NCBI RefSeq assembly: GCF_001544695.2
Contig: NZ_FCOM02000018.1
Coordinates: 78,458-142,457 of the forward strand
Direction of reading: 5' to 3'
Length of the DNA: 64,000 nucleotides
Source of the DNA: Caballeronia arvi
GTDB lineage: Bacteria > Pseudomonadota > Gammaproteobacteria > Burkholderiales > Burkholderiaceae
The notes beneath the pieces were generated by a model. The model worked only from the letters and a program-made list of their open reading frames with translations, had not been told where the DNA came from and ran no database searches. Positions 25,874-34,794 of this stretch are shown here, one piece after another. The translations under genes and the position numbers were made by a program. Within the stretch, counting starts at the first letter, position 1, and each line of letters begins with the position of its first letter.

Positions 25874-26804
25874 CGATACGCTCCTGTCCGCCTTCCCGGC
25901 GACGACGCACCTCTTCCGCTTCGCGGTGCGCTTCCACTTCGTCTTCCTCGCTGACTTCGTTCGGGCCGATACGCGTGTAATGGAAGAAGCCCACGAGCGC
26001 CGCAATGCCGATGCCGATCATCGCGAGCGGTTTCGTCACGCCCTTCCAGATCGACACGAGCGGACTGATGTGCGGGTCCTTCGCGAGACCGTGATACAGC
26101 TCGGGCTGATCCGCATGATGCAGCACGTACATCACATGCGTGCCGCCCACGCCCTGCGGATCGTACAGACCGGCATTGGCGAAACCGCGCTCCTTCAGAT
26201 CGACGATGCGCTCCGCGGCCTGGTGCTGCATGTCCACTTTGGTGCCGAACATGATCGCGCCGGTCGGGCACGTCTTCACGCACGCGGGTTCCTGTCCGAC
26301 CGCGACGCGATCCGAACACAACGTGCATTTGTACACGCGATGATCTTCCTTCGACAGACGCGGAATGTTGAACGGGCAACCGGTGATGCAGTATCCGCAG
26401 CCGATGCAGTTCTCCTCGTGAAAATCCACGATGCCGTTCGTGTATTGCACGATCGCGCCCGGCGAGGGACACGCCTTCAGACAGCCCGGGTCCTCGCAAT
26501 GCATACAGCCGTCCTTGCGGATCAGCCATTCGAGATCGCCCTTCGGGTTCTCGTATTCGGTGAAGCGCATCACCGTCCACGAATGTTCCGTCAGGTCGCG
26601 CGGGTTGTCGTAGATGCCAGTCGTGTGACCGATATCGTCGCGCAGATCGTTCCATTCCATGCAGGCCGTCTGACACGCCTTGCAGCCGATGCACTTCGAC
26701 ACGTCGATGAGCTTCGCCACCGCGCCCGTCGCCGGCGTGCGTATCTGCGTCTGCGGCACGGTCGTCGCAGAAAGGCGCTTGATATCGAGCGATTGCAGAG
26801 CCAT
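25860..26804 (-). CDS. fdoH: Formate dehydrogenase beta subunit, four [4Fe-4S] ferredoxin protein
   Basis: This 314-residue electron-transfer subunit has four ferredoxin-type cysteine groups: CIGCKACQTAC, CMHCEDPGCLKAC, CIGCGYCITGCPF and CTLCSDR...CVKTCP. A single C-terminal membrane helix (KPLAMIGIGIAALVGFFHY) anchors it beside the gamma subunit, followed by a charged tail. It relays electrons from the molybdenum subunit to cytochrome b. The start is ten bases after the alpha gene, whose product carries the Tat signal; the beta subunit has none and would be exported as a passenger with alpha, as in E. coli Fdn. Confidence 0.95.
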   Translation of the reverse strand: MALQSLDIKRLSATTVPQTQIRTPATGAVAKLIDVSKCIGCKACQTACMEWNDLRDDIGHTTGIYDNPRDLTEHSWTVMRFTEYENPKGDLEWLIRKDGCMHCEDPGCLKACPSPGAIVQYTNGIVDFHEENCIGCGYCITGCPFNIPRLSKEDHRVYKCTLCSDRVAVGQEPACVKTCPTGAIMFGTKVDMQHQAAERIVDLKERGFANAGLYDPQGVGGTHVMYVLHHADQPELYHGLAKDPHISPLVSIWKGVTKPLAMIGIGIAALVGFFHYTRIGPNEVSEEDEVEAHREAEEVRRRREGGQERIDETR

Positions 26805-26814
26805 CTCGTCCTCC

Positions 26815-29800
26815 CTATGCCTTCTCGACCTTCACGAGGAACGACTTGAACTCCGGCGTCTGCGAGTTCCCGTCGCCTACGGAAGGCGTGAGTGTGTTGA
26901 CGAGATAGCCCGGCTGCGCGAGGCCCTTGAAGCCCCAGTGCAGCGGCAGACCGACGGTATGCACCTTCTTGCCCTCTATGGTCAAAGGCTTGATGCGCTT
27001 GGTCACGAGCGCCACCGCGACGATATGCCCGCGATTGCTCGACACCTTCACGCGATCGCCCGCGACGACGCCCACTTCCTTCGCATGCTCCTCGCCGATC
27101 TCCACGAACTGCTGCGGCTGCACGATCGCGTTCAGGCGCGCATGCTTGGTCCAGTAGTGGAAGTGCTCGGTCAGGCGATACGTGGTCGCCGTGTCCGGGA
27201 ACTTGTCGGCGGTGCCGAACGCGGCGCGATCGTCGGGAAACACGCGCGCGGCCGGATTGCTCGTCGCCATCTTGTTGTCCGGGAAGAACGGGTTATGGCC
27301 GAGCGGCGTCTCGAACGGCTCGTAGTGCGTCGGGAACGGCCCTTCGTTCATACCGTCGCGTGCAAAGAAACGCGCGACGCCCTCCGGATTCATGATGAAC
27401 GGGCTCATGCCCTTGTCCGGCGCCTCGTCGACCTTGAAGTCGGGCACGTCCGAGCCCGTCCATGCGCGTCCGTTCCACGCGACGAGCTTTCTCGACGGAT
27501 CGAACGGCTTGCCGTTCACATCGCACGATGCGCGGTTGTACAGCACGCGCCGGTTCGCCGGCCACGCCCACGCCCAGCCGAGCGTCTGGCCGATGCCCGT
27601 CGGGTCAGAGTTGTCGCGCCGGCCCATCTGGTTACCGTTCTGCGTCCACGAGCCGCAGAAGATCCAGCAGCCGCTTGCCGTCGAACCGTCGTCGCGCAAC
27701 TGTGCGAAGCTCGACAACTGCTCGCCGCGCTTGACGAGCACTTTCGTCTGATCCGTCGGGTCGGTGACGTCGGCGAGCGCGCGGCCGTTGTATTCCATCG
27801 CGAGCTCTTCGGGCGTCGGGCTCTCCGGGTCCGCGTAGGGCCACGTCATCTTCAGGATCGGATCGGGATACTTGCCGCCCTTCTCCTGATACGCCTTTCT
27901 CATGCGCAGCCACAATCCCGACATGATCTCGAGATCGCTTTTCGCAGCACCCGGCGCCGCCGCGCCCTGCCAGTGCCATTGCAGCACGCGCGACGAACTC
28001 ACGAGCGAGCCGCGTTCCTCGGCGAAACAGGTCGTCGGCAGGCGGAAGACTTCGGTCTGGATCTTCGATGAATCGACATCGTTGAACTCGCCGTGGTTCT
28101 TCCAGAACTCGGATGTCTCGGTGGCGAGCGGGTCCATGATGACGAGCCACTTCAGCTTCGACAGTCCCAGCCCGATCTTCGCCTTGTTCGGCGCGGCCGC
28201 GAGCGGATTGAAGCCCTGACAGATATAGCCGTTCATCTTGCCCGCGGCCATCAACTCGAACACCTGCAGCATGTCGTAGGACTTGTCGAGCTTGGGCAGA
28301 TAGTCGTAGCCGAAGTTGTTATCGGCGCTCGCGTTGTCGCCCCACCACGACTTCATGAAGCTCACATAGAACGCGCGATAGTTCTTCCAGTAGCTCAATT
28401 GATTCGGCCGCAGCGGCTGCGACGCGCGCTTCTTGATGTACTCGTCGTAGTCCTGTTCGCCTTCCATCGGCAGGGTCATGTAGCCGGTCAGCAGATTCGA
28501 CATCAAACCGAGATCCGTCAGACCCTGGATGTTCGAATGCCCGCGCAGCGCGTTCATGCCGCCGCCCGCGATGCCGATGTTGCCGAGCAGAAGTTGCACC
28601 ATCGCGCCCGTGCGGATCATCTGCGCGCCGACCGAGTGATGCGTCCAGCCGAGCGCATAGAGGATCGTGCCCGCGCGATTCGGCGTGGCGGTCGATGCGA
28701 GCATCTCGCAGACCTTCAGGAACTTGTCGGTCGGCGTGCCGCAGACCTTCGTCACCATCTCCGGCGTATAGGCGGCGTAATGCTGCTTCAGAAGGTTGTA
28801 GACGCAGCGCGGGTCCTGCAGCGTCGGATCGGTCCTGACATAGCCGTCTTCGCCGCGTGCGTAATCCCAGCTCGACTTGTCGTACTTGCGATGCTCGGCG
28901 TCATAGCCCGAGAACACGCCGTCCTTGAACGCGAAATCTTCGCGCACGATGAACGACATGTCCGTGTAGTTCTTCACGTACTCGTGCTGGATCTTGTCGT
29001 TCGTAAGCAGATAATTGATGATGCCGCCCAGGAACGCGATGTCCGTGCCGGTGCGTATCGGCGCGTAGAAATCCGCGACCGATGCCGTGCGCGTGAAGCG
29101 CGGGTCCACGACGATGAGCCGCGCTTTCCGATGCGCCTTCGCTTCCGTCACCCACTTGAAGCCGCACGGATGTGCCTCGGCTGCATTGCCGCCCATCACG
29201 AGAATCACGTCCGCGTTCTTGATGTCGACCCAATGGTTCGTCATCGCGCCACGGCCAAACGTCGGGGCAAGACCTGCCACCGTCGGGCCATGTCAGACAC
29301 GCGCCTGATTGTCGAATGCGAGCATCCCTAAACTGCGGACCGTCTTGTGCGTCAGATAGCCGACCTCGTTGCTGCCCGCCGACGCCGCCAGAAAACCCGT
29401 GGTCAGCCAGCGATTGACCTTCTTGCCGTCCTGCGTGGTCTCGACGAAGTTCGCGTCGCGATCTTCCTTCATCAGCACGGCGATGCGATCGAGCGCGTCG
29501 TCCCACGCAATCTCCTTCCACTCGCTCGACCCCGGCGCGCGATATTCCGGATACAGCAGCCGGCTCGGGCTATGAATGAAGTCGATGAGCGATGCGCCTT
29601 TCGGACAGAGCGTGCCGCGATTGACCGGATGGTCCGGGTCGCCCTCGATATGGATGATGCTCGCCTTGGCGTTCTTCGCGTTGTCGCCGAGGCCGTACAT
29701 CAGGATGCCGCACCCGACTGAGCAGTACGGGCAGGTGTTACGCGTTTCCGTGGTGCGCGACAGTTTGTATTGCCGGACTTCGGCGAGCGCCGGTGCCGGA

Positions 29801-29883
29801 GAGAAGCCCATTGCCGCCAGGCTCGATCCGGCGAGCGTGCTCGCGGAAACCTTGAGGAACTGTCGCCGTGACATTTGGAGCAT
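26815..29883 (-). CDS. fdoG: Selenocysteine formate dehydrogenase, catalytic alpha subunit (UGA-read-through)
   Basis: This 1022-residue Mo/W-bisMGD selenoprotein oxidises formate to CO2 on the periplasmic side. The codon at 29293-29295 is an in-frame TGA read as Sec197, inside DNQARV-U-HGPTVAGLAPTFG, exactly the Sec site of E. coli FdnG (Sec196). The N-terminus MSRRQFLKVSAS is a Tat signal, followed by [4Fe-4S] motif CPYCSVGC (C51, C54, C58) and GTLCPKGAS. After Sec come GRGAMTNHWVD and VMGGNAAEAHP of the pterin domain. GAGGGCAATC precedes the ATG. Expression needs selA, selB, selC and fdhE, all within 10 kb downstream. An automatic caller would split it into two genes at the UGA. Confidence 0.97.
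29253..29295 (-). promoter_or_regulatory. SECIS-like element after the UGA codon of formate dehydrogenase
   Basis: In the mRNA the UGA is followed by a hairpin with the apical stem GGCA/UGCC closing the loop GGUCU. Outer GGCC segments could pair below it. The loop GGUCU matches the part of the bacterial SECIS that SelB recognises (E. coli fdhF has GCAGGUCUGC), at the expected distance from the UGA. Pairing was judged by eye. Confidence 0.85.
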
Positions 29884-29917
29884 GATTGCCCTCGGCGCGT
29901 CTAGGTGGGGTGCTTAA

Positions 29918-29946
29918 AGTATATGGTGCTCGATGAAACACGACAG
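29918..29946 (-). promoter_or_regulatory. Candidate sigma70-type promoter of the formate dehydrogenase operon
   Basis: On the minus strand TATACT (29918-29923) is a good -10, and CTGTCG (29941-29946) lies 17 bases upstream as a weak -35. The -10 is 34 bases before the alpha start, leaving a short leader. A weak -35 suggests that an activator helps, but no regulator site was identified. Confidence 0.4.
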
Positions 29947-30112
29947 ACAGATTGCAACCGGATTTGCACGGATGCGCCTTTCCTCCAGTCGCAAATCATG
30001 CGGCGTCGATTTAGCAAACCCCGCGCCCGATGCCTATCTGGAATGGAACGTGCTCGAACGCATGCACACTGCGGGGCATTCACGCTCCATTCATCGAACC
30101 CGAGAGGCCGTC

Positions 30113-31462
30113 ATGAGTTCCGTGTCAACGCAGAAGATGGAAGCGGTCGTGAAGAAAGACGCTTCGTGGGCGCTCGGCGCGCTCAAGCAGTTCTCGGAAA
30201 ACCGCTGCGCCGCGATGGCCGCGAGCATCGCGTTCTACTCGGCGTTCTCGCTCGCGCCGACGCTCGTCATGGTGATCGCCGTCGCGGGCTGGATCTTCGG
30301 ACCGGAAGCCGCGCGCGGGCAGTTGTTTCATCAGGTGAACGGACTCATCGGCGATCAGGCGGCGGCGGGCGTGCAAAGCATCGTCGAGAACGCGCATCGC
30401 AGCAGCGGCACGGGCCTCGCCGCGATCATTTCCTTCGTGCTGCTGGCGGTCGGCGCGTCGGCGACGTTTTCATCGCTCAATACCGCGCTCAACATCGTCT
30501 GGCCGATATCCGGAGACGCGCGCTCCAGCATCATGACGATGGTGCGCGTGCGGCTCATCTCGTTCGGGCTCGTGCTCGGCGTCGCGTTCCTGCTGATCGT
30601 CTCCCTCGTGCTCGATACCGCGATTCAGGCGATCGGCATGTGGCTGTGGGCAGATTCACCGTTCGTGATCGTCGGCGATGTCGTGCAGCTCGTGGTCGGA
30701 CTCGCGATTCTCACGGTCGCATTCGGCGCGCTGCTGAAGTTTCTGCCCGATGCGCCCGTGCAATGGCGCGATGCGCTCGTCGGCGGGCTCGTCGCCGCGC
30801 TGCTGTTTTCGGCCGGGAAAAAACTCTTCGCGCTGTATCTGACGCACGCGGGCACTGCGAGTGCGTTCGGCGCGGCGGGATCGCTCGCGGTGCTGCTCAT
30901 GTGGCTGTATTTCTCCGCCGCCGTGCTGCTGCTCGGCGCGGAATTTTCAGCGGCGCGCGCGCGGATGCACGATCCGCGCGGCGCGTGGGGCCAGCAGAAC
31001 AATGGCCGCGTACCGCCGGGAAGCCGCGCGAAAATCGGCTCGCTGCTGGCGGCATCGACGCGCACCGCCGTACCGGTGCAGGCCGCCGCGGCATCCACCG
31101 TCGCGCCGGTCACGCCCGCCGGCACGCGCCCGGACGCACCGGTCGCCGCGAGCGCGCGCCGCGCGATCGGTGAGCGGGCGCAGCGCGCGCAGCAGTTGAC
31201 GGGGCAGGCGCGCAAGAAGGTGTCGGCCGTGGCGCGGGCGCTGGAGTTGTCGCGCAAGCTCGCGCGGGCGGAATCGACGGCCACGCGCGCCACCGCGATC
31301 GCGATGGTGGGCGCGAGCCGCAAGGCATCGCACGCGAACGCCGTGGTGCGGCGGCATCCGTGGCGTGCGGTGCTGCTCGCGGCGAGCGCGGGCATGGCGG
31401 TCGCCCTTCTTTCGCGCCGCAATGGCGCCCGTCACGACGACGATTCGATTTCACGAAGCTGA
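30113..31462 (+). CDS. YihY/BrkB-family membrane protein with DUF883-like C-terminal tail
   Basis: The first ~290 of 449 residues are a YihY (formerly RNase BN) membrane domain with six helices: AASIAFYSAFSLAPTLVMVIAVAGW, the conserved NTALNIVW, LGVAFLLIVSLVLD and SAVLLLGAEFSA. The last ~150 residues are Ala/Arg-rich, predicted helical, and end in VVRRHPWRAVLLAASAGMAVALLSRR, which looks like the membrane tail of ElaB/YqjD (DUF883) ribosome-anchoring proteins. The start at 30113 has GAGAGG upstream; an earlier in-frame ATG would lack a site and add 60 unlike residues. YihY function is not settled; the tail may tether the protein or a partner to the membrane. Confidence 0.85.
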   Translation: MSSVSTQKMEAVVKKDASWALGALKQFSENRCAAMAASIAFYSAFSLAPTLVMVIAVAGWIFGPEAARGQLFHQVNGLIGDQAAAGVQSIVENAHRSSGTGLAAIISFVLLAVGASATFSSLNTALNIVWPISGDARSSIMTMVRVRLISFGLVLGVAFLLIVSLVLDTAIQAIGMWLWADSPFVIVGDVVQLVVGLAILTVAFGALLKFLPDAPVQWRDALVGGLVAALLFSAGKKLFALYLTHAGTASAFGAAGSLAVLLMWLYFSAAVLLLGAEFSAARARMHDPRGAWGQQNNGRVPPGSRAKIGSLLAASTRTAVPVQAAAASTVAPVTPAGTRPDAPVAASARRAIGERAQRAQQLTGQARKKVSAVARALELSRKLARAESTATRATAIAMVGASRKASHANAVVRRHPWRAVLLAASAGMAVALLSRRNGARHDDDSISRS

Positions 31463-31800
31463 ATAAAAATGAGTGAGGCTGAGTTTCGCGGGCTTTCGCC
31501 GCTGTCCGCCGAAAATGAAAAATCGCGCGCGGAAAACACCGTTTGTTATTTGAATCGACGGTAATCGGATTACGGTGCGGCAACGCACCTTTCGAATTTC
31601 GCTTTTGCGCGGAACTTTTCAAAACCCGTCTTGTCTCCCAAAATTCGCCGCCGGCCTGCCGGAAAACCTTGCTAGGCGGGCATCCACACCAAGTGTGTGT
31701 TTTTCGAGACAGTCTTTATTTTCCATTTCTAAAGTTACGAAACGTTGCGTTATTCTCTGCGCCGGCAACAACGATTTTAATCATTCGCGTGGAGAATTCG
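31463..31800 (+). other. AT-rich leader region of the major porin gene
   Basis: These 338 bases between the YihY gene and the porin have no gene. They are clearly AT-richer than the surroundings, with several A/T runs (31700-31790), as expected for a strong promoter and long 5' untranslated region of an abundant porin. I could not place -35 and -10 boxes with confidence. No riboswitch or small RNA was recognised. Confidence 0.5.
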
Positions 31801-32961
31801 ATGAAACGATTCGCACTGACGTCCCTCTCGCTGGCCCTGCTCGGCGCAGCTGGCGCGGCACAGGCACAAACGAGCGTGACGCTGTATGGCGTGATCGACG
31901 CAGGCCTCGGCTACGTTAGCCATGCCAACGCAAACGGCGACAAGCTCTTCGGCATGATCAACGGCAACCTGTCTGGCGACCGTTGGGGCTTGAAGGGTCA
32001 GGAAGACCTGGGCGGTGGCCTGAAGGCGATCTTCCAGTTGGAAAACGGCTTTGACGTCGGCACCGGTCGTCTCAACCAGGGCGGCCGCGAATTCGGCCGT
32101 CAGGCGTTCGTCGGTCTGTCGGGCAACCAGTGGGGCACGGTCACGCTGGGTCGCCAATACGACCCGCTCGTCGACATGGTTCAGGGCATCACGGCTGACA
32201 ACTACTGGGGCGCGATCGTTGCGACGCCGGGTGACGTCGACAACTACGACAACTCGCTGCGCGTGTCGAACGCCGTCAAGTACGTTTCGCCGAACTTCGC
32301 CGGCTTCCAGGTCGAAGGCCTGTATGGCTTCAGCAACCTGGCTGGCACGACCGGCCAAGGTCAGACGTGGTCGGCTGCCGCGACGTACAACAACGGCCCG
32401 CTGGCAGTCGCAGGCGGCTACTTCTACGCGAACAACCCGACTGCTGGCCGTCTCACGACGGGCAACGGCTGGAACAGCCCGTCGTCGGACTCGCTGTTCA
32501 ACAGCCCGATCAACGCTGCCTACTCGACGGCTTCCGCGATCGGCATCGCGCGCGGCGCGATCCAGTACTCGCTCGGTGCGTTCACGTTCGGCGGCTCGTA
32601 CAGCAACGTGCAATACAAGACGGACGGCTCGTCGCTCCAAGGCTCGGAACACTTCAACGTCGGCAACGGCTTCGTGAACTTCCAGGTCACGCCGGCTCTG
32701 TTGACGGGTCTGGGCTATACGTACTCGAAGGCAGGCGGCGACACCTCGGCGACGTACCATCAGGTCAGCCTGGGCGCGGACTACTCGCTGTCGAAGCGCA
32801 CCGACTTCTACGCTATTGCTGCTTACCAGCACGCCAGCGGCGATCAGCGTAACGCAGACGGCACGACCAACTCGGCGCAAGCCTCGGTCGGTTCGTACGG
32901 CTTCGAAAGCGGCCGCAGCCACCAGGAAATCGTCATCCTGGGCGTGCGTCACAAGTTCTAA
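31801..32961 (+). CDS. Major trimeric porin (Burkholderia OpcP/Omp38-like)
   Basis: This 386-residue outer-membrane porin has signal peptide MKRFALTSLSLALLGAAGAAQA, cut before QTSVTLYG. Strand and loop motifs VTLYGVIDAGLGYVS, KGQEDLGGGLKAIFQLENGF, GRQAFVGLSG and PEFAGFQVEGLYGFS-like SPNFAGFQVEGLYGF are present, and it ends VILGVRHKF with the C-terminal Phe assembly signal. GTGGAGAATTCG precedes the ATG. Codon use is biased to CGT, AAC, TTC and GGC, unlike the neighbours, which indicates very high expression. The AT-rich leader and the strong terminator after it fit a monocistronic abundant transcript. Confidence 0.95.
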   Translation: MKRFALTSLSLALLGAAGAAQAQTSVTLYGVIDAGLGYVSHANANGDKLFGMINGNLSGDRWGLKGQEDLGGGLKAIFQLENGFDVGTGRLNQGGREFGRQAFVGLSGNQWGTVTLGRQYDPLVDMVQGITADNYWGAIVATPGDVDNYDNSLRVSNAVKYVSPNFAGFQVEGLYGFSNLAGTTGQGQTWSAAATYNNGPLAVAGGYFYANNPTAGRLTTGNGWNSPSSDSLFNSPINAAYSTASAIGIARGAIQYSLGAFTFGGSYSNVQYKTDGSSLQGSEHFNVGNGFVNFQVTPALLTGLGYTYSKAGGDTSATYHQVSLGADYSLSKRTDFYAIAAYQHASGDQRNADGTTNSAQASVGSYGFESGRSHQEIVILGVRHKF

Positions 32962-33019
32962 AAACAACCGGCTGGCGCGGCACGCAAGTGCCGTGTCTTT
33001 CGGACAGCAGCACCCTGAA

Positions 33020-33050
33020 CAGCCATCGGCTTGCCGATGGCTGTTTTTTT
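33020..33050 (+). terminator. Rho-independent terminator of the major porin gene
   Basis: CAGCCATCGGC and GCCGATGGCTG form a perfect eleven-base-pair stem with a two-base TT turn (so a few top pairs will open), followed by seven T. It lies 58 bases after the porin stop and just before the convergent Anbu gene. Confidence 0.93.
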
Positions 33051-33071
33051 ATGCGCGCTGCTGAATCGCGC

Positions 33072-33938
33072 CTATTGCTGCGGCGCGTTGCCGGTCGGAT
33101 TCATGTCCTCGGCGAGCGTCTGAGCGGGCGCGTCCGGGCACGGCAGATCGCCGATGACGAGCCGCGGCACCGTGCTGCGCGTATCGCGCGGGCGCAGCGG
33201 CACGTTGTCGAGATCGGTCCACGACGGGTTCGGAATCTCGCCGAAAAGCTGCCGCAGACGCTCGCCCCAGGTCTTGTTGATCATCTGGTAGTACGCGCTG
33301 TCGTTGTCGAGCGTGGCGAAGCGCGTCACGCGCAGCGAGTCCTTCTCGTAGACCAGCAGGTCGAGCGGCAAGCCCACCGAGAGATTCGAGCGCAACGTCG
33401 AATCCATCGAAATGAGCGCGCATTTGGCGGCTTCGTCGAGCGGCGATGCCGGCGTGATCACGCGATCGATGATCGGCTTGCCGTACTTCGATTCGCCGAT
33501 CTGAAAATACGGCGACACGCGCGTCGATTCGATGAAATTGCCCGCCGCGTAGATCATGAACATGCGCGGCGGCTGGCCGCAGATTTGTCCGCCGAGAATG
33601 AAGCTGCAATTGAAGTCGACGCTGAATTCCGCGAGCGACAACGCATCGCGACGATGCACCTCGCGCACCGCATCGCCGACGATGCGTGCGGCTTCCGCCA
33701 TCGTCGGGACGCTGTAGAGCGTGGGCGCGTGAGGATCGGACGGCTCCGCGAACAGGTGCATCACCGCCTGCGTCAGCGCCAGATTGCCCGCCGCGAGCAG
33801 AACGATCACGCGCTCGCCCGGCTGTTCGAAAACAACCATCTTGCGCGCGGCGCTCACGTGGTCCACGCCGGCGTTGGTGCGCGTGTCGGCCAGGAACACG
33901 AGGCCCTCGTCCACGCACATGCCCACGCAATAAGTCAT
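33072..33938 (-). CDS. Anbu bacterial proteasome-like peptidase
   Basis: This 288-residue Ntn-hydrolase is of the Anbu (ancestral beta subunit, COG3484) type. It begins MTYCVGMCVDEGLVFLADTR: removing Met exposes Thr2 as the nucleophile, with D18 and K33 in the positions of proteasome beta Asp17 and Lys33. TNAGVDHVSAARKM and GNLALTQAVM are typical of Anbu. The start at 33938 has AGGAAGGATCGAC; a longer frame would bury the Thr. Family members form open helical rings, and their substrates remain unknown. It ends a four-gene minus-strand cluster with a transglutaminase-like protein, an alpha-E protein and an ATP-grasp protein, as in many proteobacteria. Confidence 0.95.
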   Translation of the reverse strand: MTYCVGMCVDEGLVFLADTRTNAGVDHVSAARKMVVFEQPGERVIVLLAAGNLALTQAVMHLFAEPSDPHAPTLYSVPTMAEAARIVGDAVREVHRRDALSLAEFSVDFNCSFILGGQICGQPPRMFMIYAAGNFIESTRVSPYFQIGESKYGKPIIDRVITPASPLDEAAKCALISMDSTLRSNLSVGLPLDLLVYEKDSLRVTRFATLDNDSAYYQMINKTWGERLRQLFGEIPNPSWTDLDNVPLRPRDTRSTVPRLVIGDLPCPDAPAQTLAEDMNPTGNAPQQ

Positions 33939-34020
33939 GTCGATCCTTCCTGAAGCAAGCAAACCCTCATTGTACTGAGCGCGTCCGCCCGTCGCATGCC
34001 CGATGCGCATGCCCGGTCTT

Positions 34021-34791
34021 TCATTGATCCGCCCGGGCGTCGATGTCGATGTGAACCGTCAGCGTCTCCTCCTTGCCGCCCACGCGTGCGCCGCGCACCG
34101 GCGCCGCCGCCTCGTAATCCCGCGCCACCGCGAGGCGGCAATGGCGCTCGCCCGCGAACGCGGCCTGCGTCGCGTCCACGGACACCCAGCCGTGTTCGAT
34201 CCACACATCGGCCCAGGCGTGCGCGTCGCTATCGAGATAACCGCTCACGCAGCGCGCGGGCACGCCTCGCGCACGGCAGCACGCGAGCATCAGATGCGCG
34301 ATATCGCGCGCGTCGCCGCAGCCGTTCGCCAGGGCCCGCGCCGCCGTTCCGGCCGACTCGTTGCGATACCGCACGCATTGCGCGATACGCTCCATCAGCG
34401 TGACGAGCGACGCCGCCGTATCGAGCGATGGAACACGTTCGACAAGCTCGCGGATCGCAGCATCGGGCGCGGTCAGCGGCGTCGCGCACGTGAAATGCTC
34501 GAGCGGAATCGGACCGGCTTCGTCGAAGAGCCGGCCATCGGCGAGGGCTTCGGTTTCCACTTCGCCCGTCACACTCACGTGCAGCTCGCTGTGCGGCTTC
34601 GTCAGCACGAGCGTGTGCAGCGCGTTGCCGTAGGCGTCGCGCGTGAGGTCGAGCTTGTCCGGCGCTTCGACGTGCCAGTGCCGCACGATCTGCGATGCGC
34701 CGCTCGCCGGGCTCACGCGAAACTGCTGGATCGAATACGTGACCCGCGCGGCGTAGCGATAACGAATGTCGTGGCGAATGGTGAGCAGCAT
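34021..34791 (-). CDS. Transglutaminase-like protein, expected catalytic Cys replaced by Ala
   Basis: This 256-residue protein has the N-terminal transglutaminase_N-like beta domain (IRHDIRYRYAARVTYS) and then a papain-fold core. The triad His is H191 (DAHAWADVW) and the Asp is D206 (GWVSVDATQ). The position of the catalytic Cys, in the family pattern G-x-C-x-D-x-AH, reads GDARDIAH, so A161 stands where Cys is expected; C158 lies three residues earlier. Homologues in this cluster are predicted peptidases or amidating enzymes. If the substitution is real the enzyme is inactive or uses C158. Three bases separate it from the alpha-E gene upstream and 82 from the Anbu gene. Confidence 0.85.
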   Translation of the reverse strand: MLLTIRHDIRYRYAARVTYSIQQFRVSPASGASQIVRHWHVEAPDKLDLTRDAYGNALHTLVLTKPHSELHVSVTGEVETEALADGRLFDEAGPIPLEHFTCATPLTAPDAAIRELVERVPSLDTAASLVTLMERIAQCVRYRNESAGTAARALANGCGDARDIAHLMLACCRARGVPARCVSGYLDSDAHAWADVWIEHGWVSVDATQAAFAGERHCRLAVARDYEAAAPVRGARVGGKEETLTVHIDIDARADQ

Positions 34792-34794
34792 GAT

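Noticed and set aside
29293..29295. TGA in the formate dehydrogenase alpha gene as a premature stop splitting it into two genes or a pseudogene
   Set aside because: The frame continues in register, the context matches the Sec site of FdnG, a SECIS-like hairpin follows, and selA, selB and selC are present.
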